Source: Anthoceros angustus
Lineage: Eukaryota > Streptophyta > Anthocerotopsida > Anthocerotales > Anthocerotaceae
Length of the DNA: 64,000 nt
Assembly (NCBI GenBank): GCA_010909165.1
Contig: MU008155.1
Span: 744,001 to 808,000, forward strand
Reading direction: 5' to 3'
Positions 23,684-33,115 of the stretch are shown here, piece by piece. The notes beneath the pieces are model-generated. The model was not told the DNA's origin. It saw nothing but the letters and a program-made list of their open reading frames with translations, and searched no databases. Numbering within the stretch: the first letter of the stretch is position 1; every line of letters begins with the position of its first letter. The position numbers and the translations under genes are program-made.

Positions 23684-24060
23684 TCACCACCCCACTGCGG
23701 GCGGGGCGAACAAGAAGTTCCACGTGTTTGTAGACGCGTTTGGCCTATGCAATCGGTACCATTCTAAGCCAAAGGGATGACAAGAAGCACGATTATCCAA
23801 TCTATTATGCAGGGAGGCAGCTCGACGAGAAGAAAGTATACCACCAGAGGAGGCGCTAGGGATGGTGTACTCGGTTCGCAAGTTTCGTCACTATTTGCTA
23901 TCCACGAGTTCGTCTTCCATGTGGACCACTTCGCCTCAAACACCGTAAACAAACCGACTTGTCGGACGCATAGCAAGATGGATCCTACTCGCAAGAATTC
24001 ACGTTCACGGTGGAGACCAGAGGAGGAGTAAACATGTGAATGCAGATTACATTTCGAGGC
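23684..24060 (+). pseudogene. Element D RNase H
   Basis: Reads FHVFVDAFGLC, DDKKHDYPIYYAGRQLDEKK, ALGMVYSVRKFRHYLL and FVFHVDHFA in nearby frames, ending with NADYISRLK at 24,038-24,065. These are the RNase H blocks of Ty3/gypsy elements, with the first catalytic Asp in FVDAF. It lies between RT and integrase as expected. Confidence 0.7.
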
Positions 24061-24159
24061 TGAAAACAGAGGAGGTTACAGACCAAAACGACGATTTTCC
24101 GATGAAGCTCGTTGCACGAGTTAGAGGGGCGAACCATAAGGCGAGGGTAAATGGTGGCT

Positions 24160-25349
24160 CGGCAGAAATGAGAAGGGAGAACGGATACACAAGGCCCACT
24201 CACGAGGAGATGATGGAATTCTTGGAACGGGAAAATACCATCGGATCTTTCAAACCCCAGTAGCGGTTTGTGCACTATTTCCGTTGTATGACGCAAAGAC
24301 AAATCATCGGATCGGGACCGGATGGGCGGGGAGTTATGGGTAACAAGGAGCAGTTATCCGAGTCTTGTGAGATGCACGAGGGGAAGCGGAGGACATTTTC
24401 ACATATCACGTGCAAGAAGGTGCTTGAAACGGGTATCGGTGGCAAACCATGCATCGTGATGCTAGGAGTTTGTTAACGCTGCGATGCCGCCGAGGGTTGG
24501 GAAACCGTCGCAACCACTCAATGGCCAATGGTTCCAATATTGGCCGCGCCATTCGAGAAATGGGGAATAGACTTTGTTGGTCCCATACACCAAAACGAGG
24601 CGACAAAACCAATACATCCTCGTGGCCACAGACTATTGCACGCGTATGGTGGAAGCCCAAGCACCGCAGTAGACTCATGTAGTGGCCAGTTCCTCTATGA
24701 CATTATCACTCGATATGGTGTCCTTGGAGCTTGTCGTGACAGAGGGTCACATTTCAACGGTTATATCTCATATGACGATCTACTTCAACGTCGCCAGAAA
24801 ACGACTCCTTATAATCCCAAGGCAAATGGCTTAACGGAAAAGGCGAATGGGCTCTTGTGCAGGATCCTCAACAAACTAACGGTGGAATACGCGTACGATT
24901 GGGATCTTAAGCTTCACTCCGCCTGGGCATACAGGATCGCAGAGAAAATAACAACGCAACAAACACCGTACTACCTCACCTCACATTCTCCTAATGCCTA
25001 TTGAGTTTGAAATTCCCACCGCGTATCCAGAAACTAACCGCATGGCGAGAGGAAAGTCACCGAACGCCTGGTCGCCGCTAAACATACAGAGGATAGGGAG
25101 CAGGTTGAGCGTCATGCGAGATATTCAGCGAAAGGAAAATATGGCATGACAATCGGTTGCGGAAGCAAGAGTGGGTGATTGGTGACTTGGCCTGACAATA
25201 GGTACATGCACTTTCGGCAAGCTCCACCTTCGATGGATGGGGCCATATAGGTTCTCAAGTCTTGAATGGCTCAAGACAACCGCAAGAGTTAGCAGACCTC
25301 CACTACCACCCGAGTCAATGGGTGGAGGGTCAAGAAGTATTATACATAA
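24160..25349 (+). pseudogene. Element D integrase, with a 158-residue intact core segment
   Basis: The HHCC domain is damaged (KVLETGIGGKPCIVM near 24,418). From 24,528 to 25,004 the core is open: PFEKWGIDFVGP with Asp at 24,570, GACRDRGSHFNGY with Asp at 24,738, and NPKANGLTEKANGL with Glu at 24,837. This is a D,D,E set. The last two are 32 residues apart rather than the usual 35, suggesting a small deletion. The C-terminal part includes PIEFEIPT and KLHLRWMGP. The frame ends with VKKYYT-type residues and TAA at 25,347-25,349. No chromodomain is apparent. Confidence 0.8.
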
Positions 25350-25380
25350 GTTGGCGGGACGCCAACAAATGAGAAGGGGT
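25347..25380 (+). promoter_or_regulatory. Element D stem-loop and polypurine tract
   Basis: The stop codon TAA is followed directly by GTTGGCGGGACGCCAAC (25,350-25,366), a 6-bp stem. Then come AAAT and the purine run GAGAAGGGG, ending 2 nt before the 3' LTR. Same order as in A and B. Confidence 0.75.
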
Positions 25381-25817
25381 ATGTAACGATCTAGTCTCGA
25401 AACCCCTTAAAATGTGCCCTGAAGTGAATTTTTTGTTTTTTTGGCTGAGAGTGGTGTGAAAATAAGTCAGATTGACGGTAGTTGGGGATATTCATAGTAA
25501 AAATGTCCTTGGCCTATGGAGTTCTTTTTGTTTTATTGCCTAGGTTAGAAAATAAATGGTCCGGGAATTTGGTGTTCCTTGGCCCATGGACTCGGAATGT
25601 TCCCTAAAAAAGTCTATATATGTGAGATAGGGGGGGGGTTTGGAATAATTAGAGTCTATAAGTTGGGGTCGACGCGGAGCGAATGAGTGTGGGGTTGTGG
25701 ATTGGGATGTGGGAAGCGGTCGTGAGAGCAGAGTAGGGGAACCCGGGAAACTTAACCCTAGGAAATGACAATCCCGTTCAAACAACGGAGCGCAACGGCG
25801 GCGGGCGGCGGAGGAGG

Positions 25818-25875
25818 AGGCGCGAGGCGCGAGGCGCGAGGCGCGAGGCGCGAGGCGCGACGCAGAGGAGGAGGC
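25818..25875 (+). repeat. GCGAGGC heptamer array
   Basis: About six tandem GCGAGGC units lie upstream of the LTR reading frame in the D 3' LTR. The 5' LTR has only one or two at the matching place (14,570-14,630). Confidence 0.8.
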
Positions 25876-26082
25876 GCGAGGCGCAGCACGGGAAGGAGCT
25901 CGAACCCCGCGACATCGCGAGGCGCGAAGGAGCTCGAACCCCGTCATATCGCGAGGCGCGACGCAGAGGAGGAAGGCGCGGCATGGCGCCTTGCCGAGGA
26001 GGTAGGAACCACAGACCGACCTCCGTGAAATTCGCAGCGAGGTGGCGTTGGTTGTGGCGCGAGACCAGAAGACGTGAGAGGG

Positions 26083-29000
26083 ATGGCGCCCAAGGTCACC
26101 ACCGAAATTGTGCTTGCCCAATGGCCGAACATGGATCATTGGAAAGTTCGAGCTGGGAGGTGGTGAAGGAGGTGGGTTTCATGGAAGAGCGGTGGAATTA
26201 CATGAACACAGGATGGTGCAGTGTGCGCGCCACACAGGACAAACCAAAGGGGATTTAGAGCGAAGCCGGGATTGGGACCGGAGCTGGTTAGAAGGGTGTA
26301 TGGAAGCAAGGAGGAGGCGGGCGGGTTGGTGATGGAGCCGTCCAGAAAAGAAGCACGGCACGGCGCCTCGTTAAAGCGGGCGTAACCAACAACGGTTGAC
26401 GAGGGATTTGGCAGCTTGATGGGTGCCGTGGCTCCTATGTTTCCCAGACAAGAAGCGGGATTATTTGTCCGACCACTTGCTGCTCCTTCATGAAGTGGTC
26501 AAGGGGCGAAGATCGATTGAGGCGAATTCTCTTGACAAGTTGTGTGAAGAGAGGTTGAACTTGATTTCCTCGCCTCGGCCTCTCTAATCTCACCATTTCG
26601 TCCATCTTTATGTTTACGCTAACTGCCCCGCTGAGGTGGAGATTGTAGCCTCCCTCCACATGTGGAAGCCGGTTAGGGAGGTGAAATGGAAGGCGGAGGA
26701 GCCCAAGGAGGAAAAATCGGATAGCGGGAGTCGGTGGCGGCAGGCGGTTCGGAGGAGAAGGAAATTCCCACCAGAAAAGGAGGAAGACCGGGGTGAAAGG
26801 CGGGCATCGAAAAAGGTGAGCGGATGCGCGTCACTGTGTCGCAGGCGCATGAAAATGAAAGCCAAAGCGGTTGGAGGTGGCGAAGAGGAGGCGCGATCCG
26901 AGGACAATTTTTGACACGGATGCGATGATGAATCAACTCCGGAGGGTTTAGGGGCGACCTCGAGGCGGACCCTCCTCGGCATGGGAAGAGATTTTCAAGG
27001 GACTCCACCGGCAAGAGGTGGATGCAACCGAATTGGTGAGGTGCGCACCACGGGAGGAAAGTTCTCGACAGAGGATGGCGTCGGGCGGGCCGCCACAACA
27101 AGTGGACTTGCAGGAGCCGACGTCGATGATCCGGGCCCAAGCATTTGTTGGATCAAGCGGCTTTAGCTCTCACGCTCGGTGCGGGCGGCGGAGGAAGTGG
27201 TGAAGGCCAGTTTGAAGAGGAGGCCAAGCGCAAGCAACGGAGGAAGACAAGCGGAACCTAGAGGAAATAAGGGCCAAGATTCAAGAAGATTTGTGCAGGC
27301 CTGTGAGAAGTTGCAAGCCATGACGAGCAGGAAGCACTCATGGCTCAAATTAAGGATGCCCACGAGGCGAACCAGAGATGCAGGGGAGTTGTTGCGAGCC
27401 AGGCGAGCGGCCTCGGTGGAAAAGGCCCATAAGCTAGCGGAGCGATATAAGCGGGATGAGGCACGTGGCGGGCGAAAAGACAAAGGGAAGGGAAGGGTAG
27501 CAGGACCACGATCGAGTAGCGGAAGGGCCTACCGAGCGGAAGGAAGCGCAACCGAGGTGGCGAAACCTCACCTACATGATTCTTGAGCACACGTGGAGTC
27601 CACTACAGTAGTCGAAACCGCCGACATTGGCGCAACCAACCCGAGCGGGCGGGGGGCGGCGGCGACGTGGCGCCTCGCGAGGACATAGGCAACCGTGTAG
27701 CCTACGGGAGGAGGGGTAAGCACCTCACCGCAGAGGGGTCCTATTATATTACGGCACATGGATGAGGAAACTTATGTGCCCGGTCTATATGTGAATGGAG
27801 AACGCGTGCTTAACCTCCGTCCATGCGTGTGGAAATAGGAGGGATCGGGCCTACCTCGCAAGTGAGGACCCGGTGCATACTTCTACCAGCGCCGGTGTGG
27901 GGTTGGCTCCCTATTATGCGGAGGCGACTTTGGAGGAGTTGAGCGAGGAGGAGGTCCAGCTTGGGTGGACGAGGCCGATAATCCTCGGCAATAGGCGGCC
28001 GGAAGATGCGGAAGCCCAGGCGGTACACCTCAAATTCGACGGTGTGGGTGAGGTGGAAGTAGTGTGGGAGAACCTGGGCCAGTGTGGCGGGAGAGCTCGT
28101 GGCGGCAGGCGGTTCGGAGGAGGAGAAGGAAATTCCCACCAGAAAAGGAGGAAGACCGGGGTGAAAGGCGGGCATCGTGAAAAGGTGAAGAGGCGGATCA
28201 CGCGTCACGGCGGCATGAATGAAAGCCAAAGCAGCTTGGAGGTGGCGGAGGAGGCGCGATCCGAGGACAATTTTTGACACGGATGCGATGATGAATCAAC
28301 TCCGGAGGGTTTAGGGGCGACCTCGAGGCGGACCCTCCTCGGCATGGGAAGAGATTTTCAAGGGACTCCAGCAGCAGAGGTGGATGCAACCGAATTGGTG
28401 AGGGTGCGCACCTGGGAGGAAAGTTCGGCGAGGATGGCGTCGGGCGGGCCGCCACAAGTGGACTTGCGGGGGCGACCACGTCGATGATCCGGGCCCAAGC
28501 GGTTGTTGGATCAAGCGGCTTTAGCTCTCACGGCTCGTGCAGGGGCGGCGGAGGAAGTGGTGAAGGCCGGGTTTGACGAAGAGGAGGCCAAGCGCAAGCA
28601 AGCGGAGGAAGACAAGCGGAACCTAGAGGAAATAAGGGCCAAGATTCAAGAAGATTTGTGCAGGCCTGTGAGAAGTTGCAAGCCATGGCAGTGAGGAAGC
28701 ACTCATGGCTCAAATTAAGGATGCCCACGAACCAGAGATGCGGGGAGTTGTTGCGAGCCAGGCGAGCGGCCTCGGTGGAAAAGGCCCATAAGCTAGCGGA
28801 GCGATATAAGCGAGCGGGATGAGGCACGTGGCGGGCGAGAAAAGACAAAGGGAAGGAAGCGGGTAGCAGGACCACGGGAGTAGCGGAAGGGCCTAGCGGA
28901 AGGAAGCGACAACCGAGGTGGCGAAACCTCACCTACGCGTTCTTTGAGCGAACGACGTGGAGTCACTACGCAGTGAAACCGCCACCGACATTGGCGCAAC

Positions 29001-29545
29001 CAACCCGGAGCGAGGCGGGCGGCGGATGCGGCGTGGCGCCTCGCGAGACATAGGCGCAACGGTGTAGCCTACGGGAGGAGGGGTAAGCACCTCAGCTGGA
29101 GGTCCTATTATATTACGGCACATGGATGAGGAAACTTATGTGCCGGTCTATATGTGAATGGAGAACGCGTGCTTAACCTCACCGCCCATGTGCGTGTGGA
29201 AATAGGAGGGATCGGGCCTACCTCTCGCAAGTGAGGACCCGTGCATACTTCTACCATGCGCGGGTGTGGGGTTGGCTCCCTATTATGCGGAGGCGACTTT
29301 GGAGGAGTTGAGCGAGGAGGAGGTCCAGCTTGGGTGGACGAGGCCGATAATCCTCGGCAATAGGCGGCCGGAAGATGCGGAAGCCCAGGCGGTACACCTC
29401 AAATTCGGACGTCCAGGTGGCGGTGAGGTGGAAGTAGTGTGGGAGAACCTGGGCCAGTGTGGCGGGAGAGCTCGTGGCGGCAGCAATGGAGGACGTGGGC
29501 GACGGCCAAGTCGAGGTAGGGCGCGATAGCGTGGTGAGGTGGTAG
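26083..29545 (+). pseudogene. LTR-encoded reading frame of element D, 3' LTR copy
   Basis: ATG at 26,083 (MAPKVTTE). In the following frames are LAQWPNMDHWKVR and GFMEERWNYMNTGWCSVRAT, matching the 5' LTR copy. Near 26,455-26,540 comes a KKRDYLSDHLLLLHEVVKG-like block. The coiled-coil part is clearest at 28,540-28,670: EEVVKAGFDEEEAKRKQAEE, then DKRNLEEIRAKIQEDL. The C-terminal part from 27,795 stays open for 160 residues and includes LAPYYAEATLEELSEEEVQL and GWTRPIILGNRRPEDAEAQ. The tail in copy 2 ends RGGSNGGRGRRPSRGRAR near 29,529. A 1.37-kb internal tandem duplication doubles the middle and end. Unrecognised family; a basic, helical protein. Confidence 0.5.
26734..29473 (+). repeat. Tandem duplication of a ~1.37-kb unit in the element D 3' LTR
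   Basis: Unit 1 starts at 26,734 and unit 2 at 28,099; both start with GTGGCGGCAGGCGGTTCGG. The junction (GAGAGCTCGTGGCGGCAGGCGG) shares GTGGCGGCAG with both parents: the unit start, and the unit end at 29,474 (GTGGCGGCAGCAATGG). That is about 10 bp of microhomology. Confidence 0.9.
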
Positions 29546-29587
29546 CAACCTAAAGATAATTTGGTTAGGATCGACCTAGGATCGCTC

Positions 29588-30233
29588 CGAATTGTGGGCG
29601 CGTCTCTTGATAGCCATCTTAGGACCTAAAAATCCGGGCGGTGCCCGGCCGATGTATAAGAGGGGCGGTAGGTCCCTCACGCCGATAATTCTGGTTGAGA
29701 TCCCCACGCTGCTGTGGCTGGTTGGAGACGTCCGATTGAGGCGGTGTGCGAGACGCTCCTAGGGGTGGTCGAGCTTGCTCCCTGGGGAGGAGGGGTGATA
29801 AAGCAATCTTGACAAAGGAGGAGGAAACCAAGGGATTGGCGCGGGCGGGTGGAGCTTGCTCGTAACGCCTCATGGCCCGGGGTTCTTTCCTTCACACTTG
29901 TCCACACTAGTTGTGTTCCGAATTGTGGGCGCGTCCCTTCGTGATAGCCATCTTAGGACCTAAAAATCCGGCGGTGCCCGGCCGATGTATAAGAGGGGCG
30001 GTAGGTCCCTCACGCCGATAATTCTGGTTGAGATCCCCACTGTGGCTGGTTGGAGACGTCCGATTAAGGTGTGCGTGGGCAGCTCCTAGGGGTGGTCGAG
30101 AGCTTGCTCCATGGGGAGGAGGGGTGATAAAGCAATCTTGACAAAGGAGGAGGAAACCAAGGGATTGGCGGGCGAGCTTGCGCTTTTGTGGCCTTGGGGT
30201 TCTTCTTTCCTTCACACTTGTCCTAGTTGTGTT
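29588..30233 (+). repeat. Tandem duplication of a ~331-bp unit in the element D 3' LTR
   Basis: Copies start at 29,588 and 29,919 with CGAATTGTGGGCGCGTC and end where CGAATTAAGCG resumes at 30,234, giving a 6-bp shared CGAATT. The 5' LTR has a single copy (about 18,470-18,800). Confidence 0.85.
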
Positions 30234-30379
30234 CGAATTAAGCGAGAAGTGTTGAGTGGATGGTTGGAAGCCTGCGCGAGTTGAGAGAGAGAGAGAGAGG
30301 AGAAGATTGGGTGAAGGGTGACTAAACCTTTGTACGCGATGCGTGTGAAGAGGTTGAGAAGGGAACTAATTGAGATCCA

Positions 30380-30520
30380 AAAACCAAATCGGTGTGTGTG
30401 CATGAAGTGTGGAGTGTGGCGCCTTTGTGTGTGTGTGAGTGTGGCGGTCTTTTGTGTGTGTGTGGAGCGGTGAGGATTTGTGGAATTTAGGTCCCTAGGA
30501 ATCGGTGTGTGTGTGTGTGC
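30380..30520. repeat. GT microsatellites in the element D 3' LTR
   Basis: Three GTGTGTGTG runs separated by TGCATGAAGTGTGGAGT-type spacers. The matching 5' LTR segment (19,010-19,105) has fewer units, showing expansion in this copy. A GA run precedes it near 30,285-30,300. Confidence 0.8.
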
Positions 30521-30853
30521 ATGAAGTGTGGAGTGCAGAATAAAGCCGGATCCGTGCTGTGGACGTGCGGATCCATGCGCCGCCGGAAATAAGTCGCTAG
30601 GGTTTGGGTGTGGGACCCACCTCGGTGAAGCAACTACCGGTGAGAACACCATGATCGTGGAATAAGATTTGCGGTCGTGGAATAAGAGTGGCTAGACAAG
30701 TCGGGTAGTAGTGGTTGAGTAGATAGGTAAGAGGAGTAATAGCAAGTAAGTCTTGACTTAGGTGAAGGATGGCGATAGAAGTTAGCGTCTCTTGGCACAA
30801 ACCATTCCTTGGGAGGCGAATCCTAAGCCTACAACATTGAGGGTGAATGTGGA

Positions 30854-31368
30854 CCTCACGGTGTCCCCGGACACGAATCCACACTCCACACCTTGTGGGG
30901 TTCTTCCTCAGAAACCCTCAGAAGGCCAAGGGCCAGCGCTGATTTCCTCCTCCGGCGCCAGGATGATTTCTCTATGTAACTTGCATCGCTCCTCCTTGTC
31001 ATTCGCCTCTTCCTCCTCTCATGGCGCTTGATCGTCGCTCAGCATCTCCCACTTGGCCTTTGTCTGGCTCATGGGGGCCTCTCTACAGGCGAGCATTCGG
31101 TGGAGTAAGGACCTTACGGTGTCCCCGGACACGAATCCACACTCCACACCCGCCCTGACCCGTCTTCTGTCAAAAGCTCCCTCAGAAGGCCAAGATGCGC
31201 TGATTTCCTCCTCCGGCCAAGGATGATTTCTCTATATATGCTTGCATCGCTCCTCCTTGAGTGTTATTCGCCTCTTCCTCCTCTCGTGCGCTGACCGTCG
31301 CTCGCTCGCTTCTCCCTTGCGCTGTCCACAACTCGAGGGGCCTCTCTCGGCAGCGTCTTCGGTGTAAG
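30854..31368. repeat. Tandem duplication of ~258 bp spanning the D/C boundary
   Basis: The last 37 bp of the D LTR (ACCTCACGGTGTCCCC to CACTCCACA) plus about 220 bp of following C LTR are repeated at 31,111. Copy 2 therefore contains a second false 'LTR end' at 31,148. The junction shares ACCT-AC between the unit start and the unit end. Because it includes the insertion boundary, it arose after D inserted. Confidence 0.85.
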
Positions 31369-32051
31369 AACCTTACTCCCGGCTGCATGTCCGCGGTGGG
31401 AGTGACTGGCGCCGCCCGCCTGGGCCGGCACCAACCCTCCTTCTTGGCGGGTTCGGAACCTCCTCTCGCGTAAACTTTCCGGACCTCCTGTCCAGGACCT
31501 CATCCAGCAGGTGGACCCTTGAGCCCGTTTTCCTCCTTTGTCCCGAGTCCGATTCACAAATCTACTCCCGGCTTCTCCATGTCCTCCTTGTCTTTATTAG
31601 CCTCTTCCTCCTCTCATGGCGCTTTGTCGTCGCTCGCCGCACTCTCCACTCGCGCCTTTGTCCTGGCTTTCATGAGGCCTCTCTCGTGCGTCTTCAGTGG
31701 AGTAAGAACCTTACTCCCACATGTCCTCGGGCGGGAGTGACTGACGCGCCGCCACTGGGCCGGCACCAACCCTCCTTCTTGGCGGGTTCGGCCCGGAACC
31801 TCCTCTCGCGCGTAAACTTTCCGGACCTCCTGTCCAGGACCTCCGTCCTTTCGACCGTTGGACCCGTTTTGAATCCGTTTTCCTCCTTTACATCCGTCGA
31901 TTGTAAATCTGTCGCCCGCTTCTCCTGGTCACTCCTTGTTGTTGTCTTCCGTGGATTCTTGGTGAAAAAGAAAAATAAAACCTAACTAATATGAACAAAA
32001 CTAAGAGGCATCCGCCCCTCTTCTAGTGGACCCAAAATTTGGCGTTCCACA
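30891..32051 (-). repeat. Element C 3' LTR, promoter-proximal part
   Basis: On the minus strand it starts at 32,051 with TGTGGAACGCCAAATTTTGG and matches the 5' LTR start at 61,882 (TGTGGGCCAAATTTTGG). It contains a TATA-like box at 31,240-31,231 matching 61,406-61,397, and ends at the D insertion. Confidence 0.85.
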
Positions 32052-32084
32052 TGCCCCCTTCCCACTTGTTTGCGTCCACCAAAC
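32052..32084 (-). promoter_or_regulatory. Element C polypurine tract and stem-loop
   Basis: The minus strand reads GTTTGGTGGACGCAAAC (32,084-32,068; GTTTG pairs with CAAAC), then AAGTGGGAAGGGGGCA directly before TGTGG of the LTR. The stem differs in sequence from the GTTGGC/GCCAAC stem of A, B and D but keeps pairing and position. Unlike those, no stop codon separates pol from the stem. Confidence 0.65.
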
Positions 32085-32099
32085 AACGGGACTCAAGTG

Positions 32100-33115
32100 A
32101 AAATACTTCTTGACCTTCCGGATTCACTCGCGTTGGCGGAGGTCTCCATCCAAGACTCGCGGTGGGCAGACCCATTCTCATACACCTCCTCAACCTTGTG
32201 GGTCCCATCCACCTCAATCTCAACTTTCTGGAAAATCTAAGTATCGGTCATACGGCAACACCAAATCTCCAGCCACAATCACTTCTCTCTTTGAAGCTTC
32301 CGTCATGTCGATGCTTCCGTTGTTCTTGGATCTTGTAGGTCTCCTCAAGTGCCTCTTCTCGGTCCTCCTCATAAGTCGCGAAAGCCTCAATCATTGTTTG
32401 GTATCCTCCACAGTCATCCTTACGTCCTCCATGATTCGATGTGTTGGAATCTCAAACTCAATTGGTAACAGTGACATCCGTAGGTCGGATAGTAGGGCGT
32501 TCGTTTCGTGGTTACCTTCGGTATCCGATATGCCCAAAGTCTTTGAATGAAGCTTCGTGTCCCGATCATACATGTGTGTGATCACCTTAGTCAAAATGGT
32601 ACAATCCGTTGGTCTTCTCGTGAGGCCATTTGCCTTGGGTTGTAAGGCGTTGTCTTGCGGTGTCGTATGTTGAAGTAGCTGGTCAACGACTCAATGGATG
32701 TTCAAGAAGTGAGTTCCGGTCACTCACCAACTCAAGGGACAACCATACCGTGTGATGATGTTCTCAAACAAAAATTTTGCGACTGTCGGTGCGTCATCCT
32801 TCCTTGTCGCCTCCGCCTCTACCATCTTGGTGCGATGTCGGTGGCCACCAATATGTATTGGAGTCCACAGTAGGTGGGCGAATCGCCCAACAAAGTCGAT
32901 TCCCACTTCTCAAAAGGAGCGAGTGGCGAATGTAGGTCGATGGCCCTTGTGTGGGCGATGTCGGCCTCCTACACGGCGACAGCGTCGCATCTCCTAATAG
33001 AATCCCAAACATCACGTTGCATGGTAGTCCACCAAAAGCTGTATCCAAAATCTTCTTAATCGTGACTGCAAGTGTGACCCCCTGCCTCCTCGCATGTAAA
33101 GCCTCAATCACCAAA
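32100..33115 (-). pseudogene. Element C integrase (frameshifted)
   Basis: Minus strand: VTIKKILDTAFGG near 33,080-33,040 is the end of the HHCC domain. Near 32,906-32,730 the core reads GIDFVGR, then a KMVEAEATRKDDAPTVAKF block and NIITRYGCPLSW. Near 32,460-32,430 LLPIEFEIPT begins the C-terminal domain. The last readable residues are VKKYF. In the frame as given there is no stop before the LTR; the first in-frame stop would be at about 32,001-32,003, inside the LTR. D-to-E spacing cannot be read because of frame breaks. Confidence 0.75.

Larger units (their letters stand above)
14102..30890 (+). mobile_element. Element D: complete-length Ty3/gypsy element with ~5.4 kb LTRs inserted in the 3' LTR of C
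   Basis: Plus-strand order: 5' LTR 14,102-19,459, PBS 19,463, gag from 19,550, protease, RT, RNase H, integrase to 25,349, stem-loop and polypurine tract, 3' LTR 25,382-30,890. The LTR starts TGTAACGATCTAG (5' copy blurred as TAAGCGATCTAG) and ends CACTCCACA. The internal region is only 5.9 kb. Flanks match C LTR sequence (compare 61,300-61,330). The target duplication is imperfect: AGCCA before; CCTTG, or CCCGCC in the duplicated junction copy, after. The intact C copy reads CCCGCC. Confidence 0.9.
25382..30890 (+). repeat. Element D 3' LTR (5.51 kb)
   Basis: Starts TGTAACGATCTAGTCTCG and ends CACTCCACA at 30,890. It matches the 5' LTR but has its own duplications: a 1.37-kb unit twice, a 331-bp unit twice, and a GCGAGGC heptamer expansion. 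Homopolymers differ (for example GGGGGGGGG near 25,630 against GGGGG near 14,340). Confidence 0.9.

Noticed and set aside
25540-26139. 199-residue antisense open frame in the D 3' LTR
   Set aside because: Driven by GCGAGGC heptamers giving Arg/Ala/Ser runs; antisense to the element and absent from the 5' LTR in that length.
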